A DNA stretch of 8,080 nucleotides from an uncultured Veillonella sp. (GCA_900549845.1 URPT01000072.1:1-8080); one strand, 5' to 3'; positions 1 to 6,112 are shown, counted from the first letter of the stretch. The notes: generated by a model not told the origin, from the sequence alone. Translations and numbers: made by a program.

Positions 1-41
1 AGCATAACATTAGCTATATTTCTTACAATCACATAACAATA

Positions 42-77
42 AAAAGGACTATACGAGATATCTCGTATAGTCCTTTT
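42..77 (-). terminator. Perfect 36-bp palindromic terminator, probably bidirectional
   Basis: The arms AAAAGGACTATACGAGA (42-58) and TCTCGTATAGTCCTTTT (61-77) are perfect complements, and the central TA makes the whole 36 bp a palindrome. Read on the minus strand the stem runs into TTTTTATTG, so it can end pepT transcripts 114 nt past the pepT stop. Read on the plus strand it runs into TTTTGTTGTT, so it could also stop a gene entering from the left of the window, which cannot be seen. Bases 1-41 show nothing else I can name. Confidence 0.85.
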
Positions 78-109
78 GTTGTTAAGGTATCTTAGTATTC
101 CATTGTATT

Positions 110-163
110 CTATACTACTAGTTTAGTATTTAAATATCCTTCAAATACCATCTAGTAGTATAG
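110..163. repeat. 12-bp inverted repeat in the pepT 3' untranslated region
   Basis: CTATACTACTAG (110-121) and CTAGTAGTATAG (152-163) are exact reverse complements separated by 30 nt. The repeat lies between the pepT stop and the palindromic terminator at 42-77, so it would be transcribed in the pepT message. There is no T-tract directly after either arm and the loop is long, so I do not call it a terminator. It could be a 3'-end stabilising or processing stem, or a protein-binding dyad. Confidence 0.5.
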
Positions 164-190
164 GTGTATGAGACGTTACATCGTAACCTA

Positions 191-1414
191 TTATTTCTCA
201 ATATTAACGATGTTTACGATAATTTCTACGGCTTTTTTCATGTCATCAATACATGCGAATTCGTGACGACCATGTAGGTTTTCTACGCCAGTAAAGATAT
301 TAGGAGTAGGGATGCCCATGAAGGAAATTTTAGAACCATCTGTACCGCCACGGATAGGGTCGCAAATAGGAGTAATACCTGCTTTTTCCATGGCTGCTTT
401 AGCTACGTTGACACATTCCATGTTGTCTTTGATGATATCGTACATATTGTAATATTGATCTTTTACGGAGACTTCGCAAACTTTACGGCCATAGATTTCA
501 TTTAATGTTTGACCAGCTTGTAAGAAGAATGCTTTTTTCGCTTCGAACAATTCTTTGTCATGATCGCGAATGATGTAGTTCATTTTGCCTGTATCTACTT
601 GTGTTTCCATGCTCATGAGCATAAAGAAACCTTGGCGACCACAGGTGTGTTCAGGAACGGCAGCACCTGGTAATAGGGCATCGAATTGCATTGCTAATTT
701 TGCACAGTTAATCATGATGCCTTTTGCAGTGCCTGTATGAACAGATACACCTTTGAGGGTCACTGTACCGCCTGCAGCATTGAATGTTTCGTATTCAAGT
801 TGACCGAGGCTTTCACCATCAATTGTATAGGCAAAATCAACAGGAAATTCTTTGACATCAAAGTGATCGGCGCCAGTGCCGATTTCTTCGTCTGGACCGA
901 AAGCGCACATGATTTTTCCGTGCTTGATTTCTGGATGAGCTACGAGGTAGGCGAGAGCTTCCATGATTTCGCAGATGCCAGCTTTGTCGTCACCGCCTAG
1001 TAGTGTAAGACCATCGGTTACCACCAAGGATTTACCAATATAGTTCTTTAAATTAGGGAAATCTGCACGACGTGTGTAGATTTGATGCTCTTCGTTGAGG
1101 CAAATATCGCTACCATCATAGTTTTCTACAATGCGAGGTTTAATATTTTCTGCGTTGTAATCAGCTGTATCCATATGAGCGATAAAGCCAATAGCAGGTG
1201 CTTTTTCATCTGTATTAGCATTTAATGTGCCGATAACAAAACCATTTTCACGGTTGTAAAAAACTTCATCTAAACCGATTGCTTTTAAATCAGGAACAAG
1301 TACATTAGTTGCAAAATCTACTTGTGTTTGTGTACTCGGAATAGTAGTGCTTTCTTCGTTTGACCGAGTATTTATGCTTGTATAGCGTACAAAACGTTCG
1401 ACCATTGATTCCAT
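191..1414 (-). CDS. pepT: Peptidase T (aminotripeptidase, M20 family)
   Basis: Cytoplasmic zinc aminopeptidase that removes the N-terminal residue from tripeptides. The protein has 407 residues, close to the roughly 408 of E. coli PepT. The M20 dinuclear metal site is complete: AHMDTAD (His80, Asp82), GGDDKAG (Asp142), PDEEIGTG (Glu176/Glu177), TIDGE (Asp199) and HGRHEF (His381/His384). The PepT-like N-terminus (ERFVRYTSINT, then PSTQTQ) and the dimerisation/lid segment around residues 210-320 are present. The start at 1414 is supported by AGGAGG at 1421-1426, 6 nt upstream; the next ATG (1405) would sit 15 nt away. It is divergent from the OPT peptide transporter, which suits a shared role in peptide use. 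Transcription probably ends at 42-77. Nothing is missing or truncated. The assignment is firm from motifs and length. Confidence 0.97.
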   Translation of the reverse strand: MESMVERFVRYTSINTRSNEESTTIPSTQTQVDFATNVLVPDLKAIGLDEVFYNRENGFVIGTLNANTDEKAPAIGFIAHMDTADYNAENIKPRIVENYDGSDICLNEEHQIYTRRADFPNLKNYIGKSLVVTDGLTLLGGDDKAGICEIMEALAYLVAHPEIKHGKIMCAFGPDEEIGTGADHFDVKEFPVDFAYTIDGESLGQLEYETFNAAGGTVTLKGVSVHTGTAKGIMINCAKLAMQFDALLPGAAVPEHTCGRQGFFMLMSMETQVDTGKMNYIIRDHDKELFEAKKAFFLQAGQTLNEIYGRKVCEVSVKDQYYNMYDIIKDNMECVNVAKAAMEKAGITPICDPIRGGTDGSKISFMGIPTPNIFTGVENLHGRHEFACIDDMKKAVEIIVNIVNIEK

Positions 1415-1443
1415 AATGAGCCTCCTCGTAAGTAAACATACGT

Positions 1444-1472
1444 GTTATACATATTGGTATAAATGCTGTATA
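1444..1472 (-). promoter_or_regulatory. Candidate pepT promoter
   Basis: On the minus strand TATACA (plus 1467-1472) and TATAAC (plus 1444-1449) are separated by exactly 17 nt. The -35 matches consensus at 4 of 6 and the -10 at 5 of 6. This would start the message near 1437, giving a leader of about 23 nt before the pepT ATG. The region is AT-rich, so chance matches are easy and confidence is low. Confidence 0.35.
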
Positions 1473-1580
1473 TAATAAAGATTCTTAATATACTTTCATT
1501 GTAGAACAGGGGCGATGAAAATGCAAAATAAATATTTACGGAAGGTGTGATATTTTATTCGCATAATGCATAGAAAATCA

Positions 1581-1609
1581 TTGAACCATATATAGTGCCG
1601 TGTTAGTAT
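1581..1609 (+). promoter_or_regulatory. Promoter of the OPT transporter, extended -10
   Basis: TTGAAC (1581-1586) and TAGTAT (1604-1609) have 17-nt spacing, and TGT immediately before the -10 forms an extended -10 element. The predicted start is near 1616, giving a leader of about 43 nt that ends in AGGAGG (1646-1651), 7 nt before the ATG at 1659. It lies in the 244-bp region shared with pepT and faces the opposite way. No clear operator was recognised between the two promoters. Confidence 0.6.
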
Positions 1610-1658
1610 AAAGGTGAATAGTTATACGTTTGTACATTTTCTGTGAGGAGGTTTTACC

Positions 1659-3596
1659 ATGTCGGACGAAACTCGTTCTATTCCGCCCGTAGAACCCGTA
1701 TTAGATCCTAAGAAGGATTACGTAGAGATTAACTCATATGTAGTATTCTGGGGCCTATTCTATGCGGCAATTTTCACACTGGCTGTAGGGTATTTATGTT
1801 TGAAAATTGGTCAAACAGTAGATGCCTTTGCTCCAGTATCTGTACTTGCTATGGGTACAGCAGTTATTTTGAAACGGCAAAATGCTTTTGCCGAAACGGT
1901 TCACATTCAGGCTATCGCTAGTTCTAGTACGAACACATTAGCTGGTGCCATGTTCTTCTTACCAGCTCTATACATTTGGAATGTTACAGATGTAACCTTT
2001 GTACAAATGGCGATTCCTATTATCCTTGGTGGCGTACTTGGTGTTCTATTATGCGTTATGTTCCGTCGCTACTTTGTTGAGGAAATGCACTATGTGTATC
2101 CGTTCCCAAGCGGTCGTGCTGCTGCTGAAGTGCTAATGAGTAATGAAGGTAGCAAAGCGAAACTCATGCTTGGTTCTGGTCTTATCGCTCTTGTATATGA
2201 CTTTATTCTTAACAGCCTCGGCTGGTGGGAAGAGGTTATCCGTACTACCGCATTTAAATGGGGCACTGCTTTGGCAGATCAAACTAAGTTAAATGCTGCT
2301 GTAGATACAGATGCTGCATTGCTTGGCCTTGGTTACTTTACAGGCTTACGGTATGCAGCTATTATCGCAGCTGGTTCCTTCTTCTCTTGGTTCGTATGTA
2401 TTCCAATCGTATACTATTTAGCTCCGGAACATATCATGCAAATCAATGGGCATGCAGTTCCACTTGCAGAAGCTCCTATTCGTAAAGTATTCTTAGACTA
2501 TGTTCGCCATATTGGTATCGGTATGCTTGCTATGGCAGGTATCATCGGATTGCTCAATATGTCTAAGGTAGTAGCTAGTGTTGTAAAAAATGCAGTACTT
2601 GATATTTTCAGTTCCAAAACCGTTGATGTTAACTTACTTCGTACACAACGTGACGTTCCTACATCTTGGATTGGCGCTGGCATCTTATTATGTACAGTTC
2701 TATTTGCAGCATATTTCCACTTTATGTATGCTGAAAGCTTCTCCCAAACAATCGTAGCATTCTTAATCGTTCTAATTATGTCCTTCTTATTATCTGTAGT
2801 AGGTATCAGCTCCATTGCTTATACAGGTACAGAACCAGTATCTGGTATGACAATCTTCATGATTATCATTTCCGCTGTATGCTTAACAGCTGCAGGTATG
2901 ACTGGTAAAGTCGGTATGATTGCAGTCCTCATGATGGCTTCCTTCATCGGTACAACCATCGGTATGGCTGGTAACTTCATGTCTGAACTCAAAGTAGCGC
3001 ACATGACAGGTGCTACACCTAAGAAAATGGAACAATGGCAAATCGTTGGTACCATTCTTTGTGCCGTACTTTCTGTAGGCGTTATGATCCTCTTGAACGA
3101 TGCATATGGCTTCGTAGGAGACCATGCATTAAATGCTCCACAAGCGAATGCTATGGCTGCTATCATTGAGCCAATGATGACTGGTGGTAGTGCTCAATGG
3201 CCTCTATACATGGCTGGTGCATTATTTGCTATTATCTTGTGGATGGTAAAAGTTCCACCATTGGCATTTGCTCTTGGTACATACTTGCCAATGGAAATCA
3301 ACACACCATTACTTATCGGTGGTTTGATTGCATACTTCGTACAAAATAGTACAAAAGATAAAGAATTGGCAGATCTTCGCTTCTCCAAAGGTAGCACAAT
3401 TGCATCTGGTCTCGTAGCTGGTGGTGCTATTGGTTCTTTATTCAGTGCCGTACTTCGTATTGCAGGTGTTGATGTATTCGCTCAAGACTGGGTTGAAACA
3501 CCAGAAGCAACATACCTCAGTATCGTAATGTACTTGTTACTCTGTGTATTCTTGTACAAAGTAGCTATGTACGTAAAAGCTAAAAAAGCTAAATAA
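1659..3596 (+). CDS. OPT-family oligopeptide transporter
   Basis: Integral membrane protein of the oligopeptide transporter (OPT/YSL-like) family, expected to import short peptides, probably driven by an ion gradient. It has 645 residues with about 14 or more hydrophobic segments by eye (for example 28-47, 95-108, 115-135, 168-188, 232-254, 285-302, 337-355, 362-386, 396-412, 462-479, 515-532, 550-562, 617-636). Family-type motifs are visible: VGYLCLKIGQTVDAF near residue 43, YPFPSGRAAAEVL near 147, NFMSELKVAHMTGATPKK near 439, and the C-terminal VPPLAFALGTYLPM with TPLLIGGLIAYFV. A soluble loop lies near 305-335. AGGAGG at 7 nt supports the start. It is a single-gene unit between its own promoter and the terminator at 3672, divergent from pepT. 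The exact substrate cannot be read from the sequence; some OPT members carry metal chelates or glutathione. Confidence 0.9.
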   Translation: MSDETRSIPPVEPVLDPKKDYVEINSYVVFWGLFYAAIFTLAVGYLCLKIGQTVDAFAPVSVLAMGTAVILKRQNAFAETVHIQAIASSSTNTLAGAMFFLPALYIWNVTDVTFVQMAIPIILGGVLGVLLCVMFRRYFVEEMHYVYPFPSGRAAAEVLMSNEGSKAKLMLGSGLIALVYDFILNSLGWWEEVIRTTAFKWGTALADQTKLNAAVDTDAALLGLGYFTGLRYAAIIAAGSFFSWFVCIPIVYYLAPEHIMQINGHAVPLAEAPIRKVFLDYVRHIGIGMLAMAGIIGLLNMSKVVASVVKNAVLDIFSSKTVDVNLLRTQRDVPTSWIGAGILLCTVLFAAYFHFMYAESFSQTIVAFLIVLIMSFLLSVVGISSIAYTGTEPVSGMTIFMIIISAVCLTAAGMTGKVGMIAVLMMASFIGTTIGMAGNFMSELKVAHMTGATPKKMEQWQIVGTILCAVLSVGVMILLNDAYGFVGDHALNAPQANAMAAIIEPMMTGGSAQWPLYMAGALFAIILWMVKVPPLAFALGTYLPMEINTPLLIGGLIAYFVQNSTKDKELADLRFSKGSTIASGLVAGGAIGSLFSAVLRIAGVDVFAQDWVETPEATYLSIVMYLLLCVFLYKVAMYVKAKKAK

Positions 3597-3671
3597 AGAA
3601 TAAAATATATCCTTAAGCATGTGAGTATATTGTTTGATTAAAAATTGTTAGGAATTCTCCACTCTAGGGAT

Positions 3672-3718
3672 GACCGCCTTTACCGAGGTTTTGTTTAATT
3701 GGTAAAGGCGGTCTTTTT
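3672..3718 (+). terminator. Rho-independent terminator of the OPT gene
   Basis: GACCGCCTTTACC (3672-3684) pairs perfectly with GGTAAAGGCGGTC (3701-3713) across a 16-nt loop and is followed by TTTTT (3714-3718). It starts 75 nt after the OPT stop codon and closes that transcription unit. The lower stem sequence recurs in the flavodiiron gene's terminator at 6326-6351. Confidence 0.93.
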
Positions 3719-3790
3719 ATAGAGCTAATAACTTTTTTGATATAGCTAAAAACTATGTGAGTTTAAAACCTATTTATATGATTGGATTAA

Positions 3791-3819
3791 TTGACCTCAA
3801 CTATATCGAATGTTATCAT
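3791..3819 (+). promoter_or_regulatory. Main promoter (P1) of the amino-acid-binding protein gene
   Basis: TTGACC (3791-3796) and TATCAT (3814-3819) are spaced by exactly 17 nt, and TGT at 3811-3813 adds an extended -10. The predicted start is near 3826, leaving a leader of about 114 nt. A perfect TATAAT at 3825-3830 lies just downstream but has no -35 at a workable distance. Confidence 0.7.
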
Positions 3820-3825
3820 AATACT

Positions 3826-3847
3826 ATAATACCTTTAGAGGTATTAT
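3826..3847 (+). promoter_or_regulatory. Dyad at the predicted start site: operator or 5'-end hairpin
   Basis: ATAATACCT (3826-3834) and AGGTATTAT (3839-3847) are perfect complements around a TTAG loop. The left arm begins at about the predicted +1 of the promoter at 3791-3819. In RNA it would be a 9-bp stem right at the 5' end, followed by TTTTATTA, like a small attenuator. In DNA it would be a 22-bp operator-like dyad. I do not recognise the regulator family. Confidence 0.45.
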
Positions 3848-3855
3848 TTTTATTA

Positions 3856-3884
3856 TGTTCATGTAATGTAAGTATAGATATAAT
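3856..3884 (+). promoter_or_regulatory. Possible second promoter (P2) of the binding-protein gene
   Basis: A perfect TATAAT lies at 3879-3884 with only a weak -35 (TGTTCA, 3856-3861, 3 of 6 matches) at 17 nt. A start near 3891 would bypass the dyad at 3826-3847. In such AT-rich DNA the -10 alone is weak support. Confidence 0.3.
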
Positions 3885-3901
3885 AGTTGATTAAATAGAA
3901 C

Positions 3902-3923
3902 TCCTGTTTCTAAGTAAACAGGG
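3902..3923 (+). other. Leader hairpin just upstream of the binding-protein RBS
   Basis: CCTGTTT (3903-3909) pairs with AAACAGG (3916-3922) across a 6-nt loop, extended by one T-G wobble (3902/3923). It ends 7 nt before the GGGG of the ribosome binding site (AGGGG, 3930-3934), which is itself unusual, lacking the AGGAGG seen in front of pepT and the OPT gene. It may protect or modulate the message; no T-tract follows, so it is not a terminator. Confidence 0.4.
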
Positions 3924-3939
3924 TTAAGTAGGGGCAATT

Positions 3940-4725
3940 ATGAAATTTAAGAAAATCGCAGCTCTTTTAGGAGCTTTCACCATTGCTAGCAGCTTGTTTA
4001 TCGCTGGTTGTGGCAATACAGGTACGAGTCAAAAGACATGGCGCGTCGGCACTGATGCGACCTATGCACCATTTGGCTTTAAAGATAAAGATAGCGGTAA
4101 ATTAGCAGGTTTTGATATCGATATTATCAATGCTATTGCAAAAGAAGAGGGCATTGAAGCAGATATTCAAAACTTGAACTTTGATGCACTGTTACCTGCA
4201 TTACAAAGTAATACCATCGACATTGCTATTTCAGATATGACTATTTCTGAAGAACGAGCAAAATCTGTAGATTTCAGTAAACCATACTATATTGCAGGTA
4301 ATGGTCTCGTTGTTAATATAGATAACACAAATATTAATAGCTTTAAGGATCTAGAAGGCAAGCGTATCGGTGTATCTATTGGTTCTACGGGGGCTGAAAT
4401 TGCTAGTAAGATTCCTAATGCTGATGTGCGCCAGTTCAATATCATTGTTGATGCCTTTTTAGAACTACAAAATAAAGGTGTCGATGTAGTTATTAATGAT
4501 ACGCCGGTAAACGAATATTATGTTAATGGGAAGGGTAAAGGTATCGCAAAAGTCACTGGAGAAGACTATGATGCGGCACCACTTGGTATTGCTGTGAAAA
4601 AAGGTAATACAGAGCTTCTCAATAAAATTAACGATGGCCTAGCTAAGATTAAAGCAAATGGCAAATATGCTGAGATTTATAAAAAATGGTTTGGTAAAGA
4701 ACCACCAGCAGAGGTGTTAAAATAG
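3940..4725 (+). CDS. Amino-acid ABC transporter substrate-binding lipoprotein
   Basis: Extracytoplasmic solute-binding protein of family 3 (polar amino acids, GlnH/ArtJ/FliY type), 261 residues. A lysine-rich start (MKFKK), a hydrophobic stretch (about 6-20) and the lipobox IAGC predict lipidation at Cys24. The mature part opens with RVGTDATYAPFGFKD and LAGFDIDI, typical of the family. Arg106 (in ISEERA) and Asp187 (in INDTP) fit the residues that hold the ligand's carboxylate and amino group, as in GlnH. It ends KYAEIYKKWFG, also typical. The start follows AGGGG at 5 nt. No permease or ATPase gene is adjacent on either side, so it is an orphan here and must pair with a transporter encoded elsewhere. 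The ligand cannot be read from sequence; proximity to mmuM suggests, weakly, a sulfur amino acid. Confidence 0.92.
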   Translation: MKFKKIAALLGAFTIASSLFIAGCGNTGTSQKTWRVGTDATYAPFGFKDKDSGKLAGFDIDIINAIAKEEGIEADIQNLNFDALLPALQSNTIDIAISDMTISEERAKSVDFSKPYYIAGNGLVVNIDNTNINSFKDLEGKRIGVSIGSTGAEIASKIPNADVRQFNIIVDAFLELQNKGVDVVINDTPVNEYYVNGKGKGIAKVTGEDYDAAPLGIAVKKGNTELLNKINDGLAKIKANGKYAEIYKKWFGKEPPAEVLK

Positions 4726-4739
4726 TTTGTAGATAGTAC

Positions 4740-4770
4740 CCAAGCGTATTATTTGATATAATACGCTTGG
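4740..4770 (+). promoter_or_regulatory. 13-bp hairpin embedding an extended -10 (TGATATAAT)
   Basis: CCAAGCGTATTAT (4740-4752) pairs perfectly with ATAATACGCTTGG (4758-4770) across a 5-nt loop, 14 nt after the binding-protein stop. There is no T-tract after it, so it is a poor intrinsic terminator. Inside it, TGA plus TATAAT (4754-4762) forms a good extended -10, although the -35 region is poor. It may be a 3'-end stem for the upstream message, a dyad operator over a promoter for mmuM, or both. Confidence 0.45.
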
Positions 4771-4773
4771 TAA

Positions 4774-4792
4774 GCCTCAAGTTGTAAGAGGC
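4774..4792 (+). other. Hairpin covering the mmuM ribosome binding site
   Basis: GCCTC (4774-4778) is complementary to GAGGC (4788-4792) across a 9-nt loop. The right arm contains GAGG, the only plausible ribosome binding sequence for the ATG at 4803, 11 nt away. Pairing would hide it. A competing short pairing, GCTT (4765-4768) with AAGC (4772-4775), shares bases with this hairpin and with the one at 4740-4770. Five base pairs is modest, so this is only a candidate translational switch. Confidence 0.35.
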
Positions 4793-4802
4793 AAAGTATA
4801 GA

Positions 4803-5828
4803 ATGGGTGATATGATGGCTAAACGAAGAGCATTTTTAGATATAATTAAACAGAAGGGCGCCCTCGTTTTAGATGGTGGGTTAGGGTCAGAATTAGAACG
4901 TTATGGCTGCGATCTTCAACATAAGTTGTGGTCTGCTAAGGTTCTTATGGATCAACCAGATATCATCAAGAAAATACATATTTCCTACTTAGCAGCTGGA
5001 GCAGACATTATTCAAAGCTCTGGCTATCAAGCAACTGTAGCAGGCTTTAAAGGATTAGGGCTTGGTACGGAAGAGGCCATAGAACTCGTTAAATTATCTG
5101 TTCGTCTAGCAATACAAGCTCGTAATGAGTTCGTGGAAGCCAAGGCAAGTGGGGCTCTTACACTTAGAGGCATTAAGCTAGGAGAAGAAACAGCAGACGG
5201 CGTTAAATATTTTTCTGAAGGTGCATTACCTAAACCATTAGTAGCAGCCTCTGTAGGCCCATACGGAGCTTTTTTGGCGGATGGCTCTGAGTACCGTGGT
5301 TATCCTGATGTACAAACTGAGTATCTCGAGGTGTTCCATATTCCTCGCTTAGCCTTATTCTGTGAAGAAAATCCTGATATACTATCCTTTGAAACAATAC
5401 CATCCTATGATGAAGCCATTGCTATTGCTCGGGCCATGTCTGATCCATATACATCAAGAGGGATTCCTGGATGGATTGCCTTCTCTTGTAAGGATGAACA
5501 TCATGTCTCTAGTGGGGAAACAATCATTAAATGCGCGGAAATGATCGATAAGGTTCGTCCTATAACCGGTATTGGTATCAATTGTACTAAACCTGAATAT
5601 GTAGAGTCCTTGGTTAAGGATATTCGTACAGTCACTGATAAACCAATTGCTGTATATCCAAATCTTGGTGAAAGCTATGATAGTGAAACTAAGACTTGGT
5701 ATGGTGACCCAGGATCCTTTGTTGATTATGTAGATTCATGGCGCGAGGCCGGTGCTAATATTATAGGTGGATGCTGTCGAACGACACCTGAAATCATTGG
5801 TGATATTGCTAAAAAAATTCATAAATAA
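4803..5828 (+). CDS. mmuM: Homocysteine S-methyltransferase (MmuM-like)
   Basis: Cytoplasmic zinc enzyme that transfers a methyl group to homocysteine to give methionine, with S-methylmethionine or S-adenosylmethionine as donor in this family. The protein has 341 residues and a complete homocysteine-binding barrel: LVLDGGLGSELE (about 21-32), SVGPYGAFLADGSEYRG (150-166), SFETIPS (195-201), GINC (258-261), VYPNLGESYD (284-293) and IGGCCRTTP (321-329). Cys261, Cys324 and Cys325 are the zinc ligands expected. Compared from memory with the roughly 310-residue E. coli MmuM, there is an extra stretch of about 25-30 residues near 112-143. The start is uncertain: ATG also occurs at 4812 and 4815, while GAGG at 4788-4791 is 11 nt from 4803. 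It follows the binding-protein gene by 77 nt and may be cotranscribed with it or use the extended -10 at 4754. It ends in its own terminator. Confidence 0.93.
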   Translation: MGDMMAKRRAFLDIIKQKGALVLDGGLGSELERYGCDLQHKLWSAKVLMDQPDIIKKIHISYLAAGADIIQSSGYQATVAGFKGLGLGTEEAIELVKLSVRLAIQARNEFVEAKASGALTLRGIKLGEETADGVKYFSEGALPKPLVAASVGPYGAFLADGSEYRGYPDVQTEYLEVFHIPRLALFCEENPDILSFETIPSYDEAIAIARAMSDPYTSRGIPGWIAFSCKDEHHVSSGETIIKCAEMIDKVRPITGIGINCTKPEYVESLVKDIRTVTDKPIAVYPNLGESYDSETKTWYGDPGSFVDYVDSWREAGANIIGGCCRTTPEIIGDIAKKIHK

Positions 5829-5843
5829 CTAGTAAGTAAATAG

Positions 5844-5877
5844 AAAGGCTATTCCTTTATATAGGAATAGCCTTTTT
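5844..5877 (+). terminator. Rho-independent terminator of mmuM
   Basis: AAAGGCTATTCCT (5844-5856) pairs perfectly with AGGAATAGCCTTT (5863-5875) across TTATAT, and the T-run extends to 5877. It starts 15 nt after the mmuM stop. On the minus strand the stem runs into TTTCTATTTA, so it may also catch readthrough from the tRNA side. Confidence 0.95.
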
Positions 5878-5948
5878 AGATTCTAGTAAAAGATTATTAG
5901 CTTGTAGTATGTGATATAGAAACGGAAATAGTAATGTAAATATAATAA

Positions 5949-5976
5949 AAGAGGTGATATATTAGTATTACCTCTT
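5949..5976 (-). terminator. Possible second hairpin terminator downstream of tRNA-Ser
   Basis: AAGAGGT (5949-5955) and ACCTCTT (5970-5976) are exact complements with a partly paired 14-nt interior. Read on the minus strand the stem is followed by TTTTATTATA, which is terminator-like. Read on the plus strand the stem is longer (with G-U pairs) but lacks a T-run. Bases 5880-5945 show nothing else I can name. Confidence 0.4.
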
Positions 5977-5989
5977 CTTCTTGGATAAT

Positions 5990-6017
5990 AAAAAAGCAGT
6001 GCTTAAGCACTGCTTTT
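5990..6017 (-). terminator. Terminator of tRNA-Ser
   Basis: AAAAGCAGTGC (5992-6002) and GCACTGCTTTT (6007-6017) are perfect complements around TTAA. On the minus strand six T follow (plus-strand A 5990-5995). Only 4 nt separate it from the encoded CCA end of the tRNA. Confidence 0.92.
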
Positions 6018-6021
6018 ATTA

Positions 6022-6112
6022 TGGCGGAGAGACAGGGATTTGAACCCTGGGTACGGGATAACCGCACACATGATTTCCAATCATGCTCCTTCAGCCGCTC
6101 GGACACCTCTCC
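6022..6112 (-). tRNA. tRNA-Ser, anticodon GGA
   Basis: The minus-strand RNA folds into a class II tRNA of 91 nt with the CCA end encoded (TGG at 6022-6024). The acceptor arm pairs GGAGAGG with TCTCTCC, followed by discriminator G and CCA. The anticodon stem CATGA/TCATG encloses the loop TTGGAAA, giving GGA, which reads serine codons UCC and UCU. A long variable arm (about 19 nt, with GCGG and CCGT) is typical of tRNA-Ser, and the T-arm CAGGG-TTCAAAT-CCCTG is perfect. It is a single tRNA with its own promoter and terminator. The 69-codon open frame read through it is an artefact. Confidence 0.97.

Larger units (their letters stand above)
3597..3939. other. 343-bp intergenic region between OPT gene and binding-protein gene
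   Basis: This gap holds the OPT terminator (3672-3718), a strong promoter (3791-3819), a dyad at its predicted start (3826-3847), a weaker second promoter candidate (3856-3884) and a leader hairpin (3902-3923). No credible small gene was found; the one 38-codon open frame (from 3778) lacks a ribosome binding site and overlaps the promoter. Bases 3597-3671 and 3719-3790 show nothing I can name. Confidence 0.6.

Noticed and set aside
737..1000. 87-codon plus-strand frame inside pepT
   Set aside because: Antisense shadow of pepT, whose metal-site residues are encoded across the same stretch.
1471..1476. Perfect plus-strand TATAAT upstream of the OPT gene
   Set aside because: No -35 at 16-18 nt and no TGn extension; it is 188 nt from the ATG and the promoter at 1581-1609 is far better.
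1633..1645. CodY-like box (ATTTTCTG) before the OPT start
   Set aside because: Only the left half matches the AATTTTCWGAAAATT consensus.
2498..3397. Open frames on the minus strand inside the OPT gene
   Set aside because: Shadows of the long, motif-rich transporter frame, with no ribosome binding sites or recognisable proteins.
3778..3894. 38-codon plus-strand open frame in the gap before the binding-protein gene
   Set aside because: No ribosome binding site, it spans the best promoter and dyad in the region, and the translation looks like low-complexity AT-rich sequence.
4726..4802. SAM or other known riboswitch before mmuM
   Set aside because: Only 77 nt are available and no S-box, SAM-II or T-box landmarks are visible.
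5897..6106. 69-codon minus-strand open frame beginning MSERLKEHDWKSC
   Set aside because: It is read through the tRNA-Ser gene and its terminator; such frames are a familiar artefact of tRNA-Ser genes.
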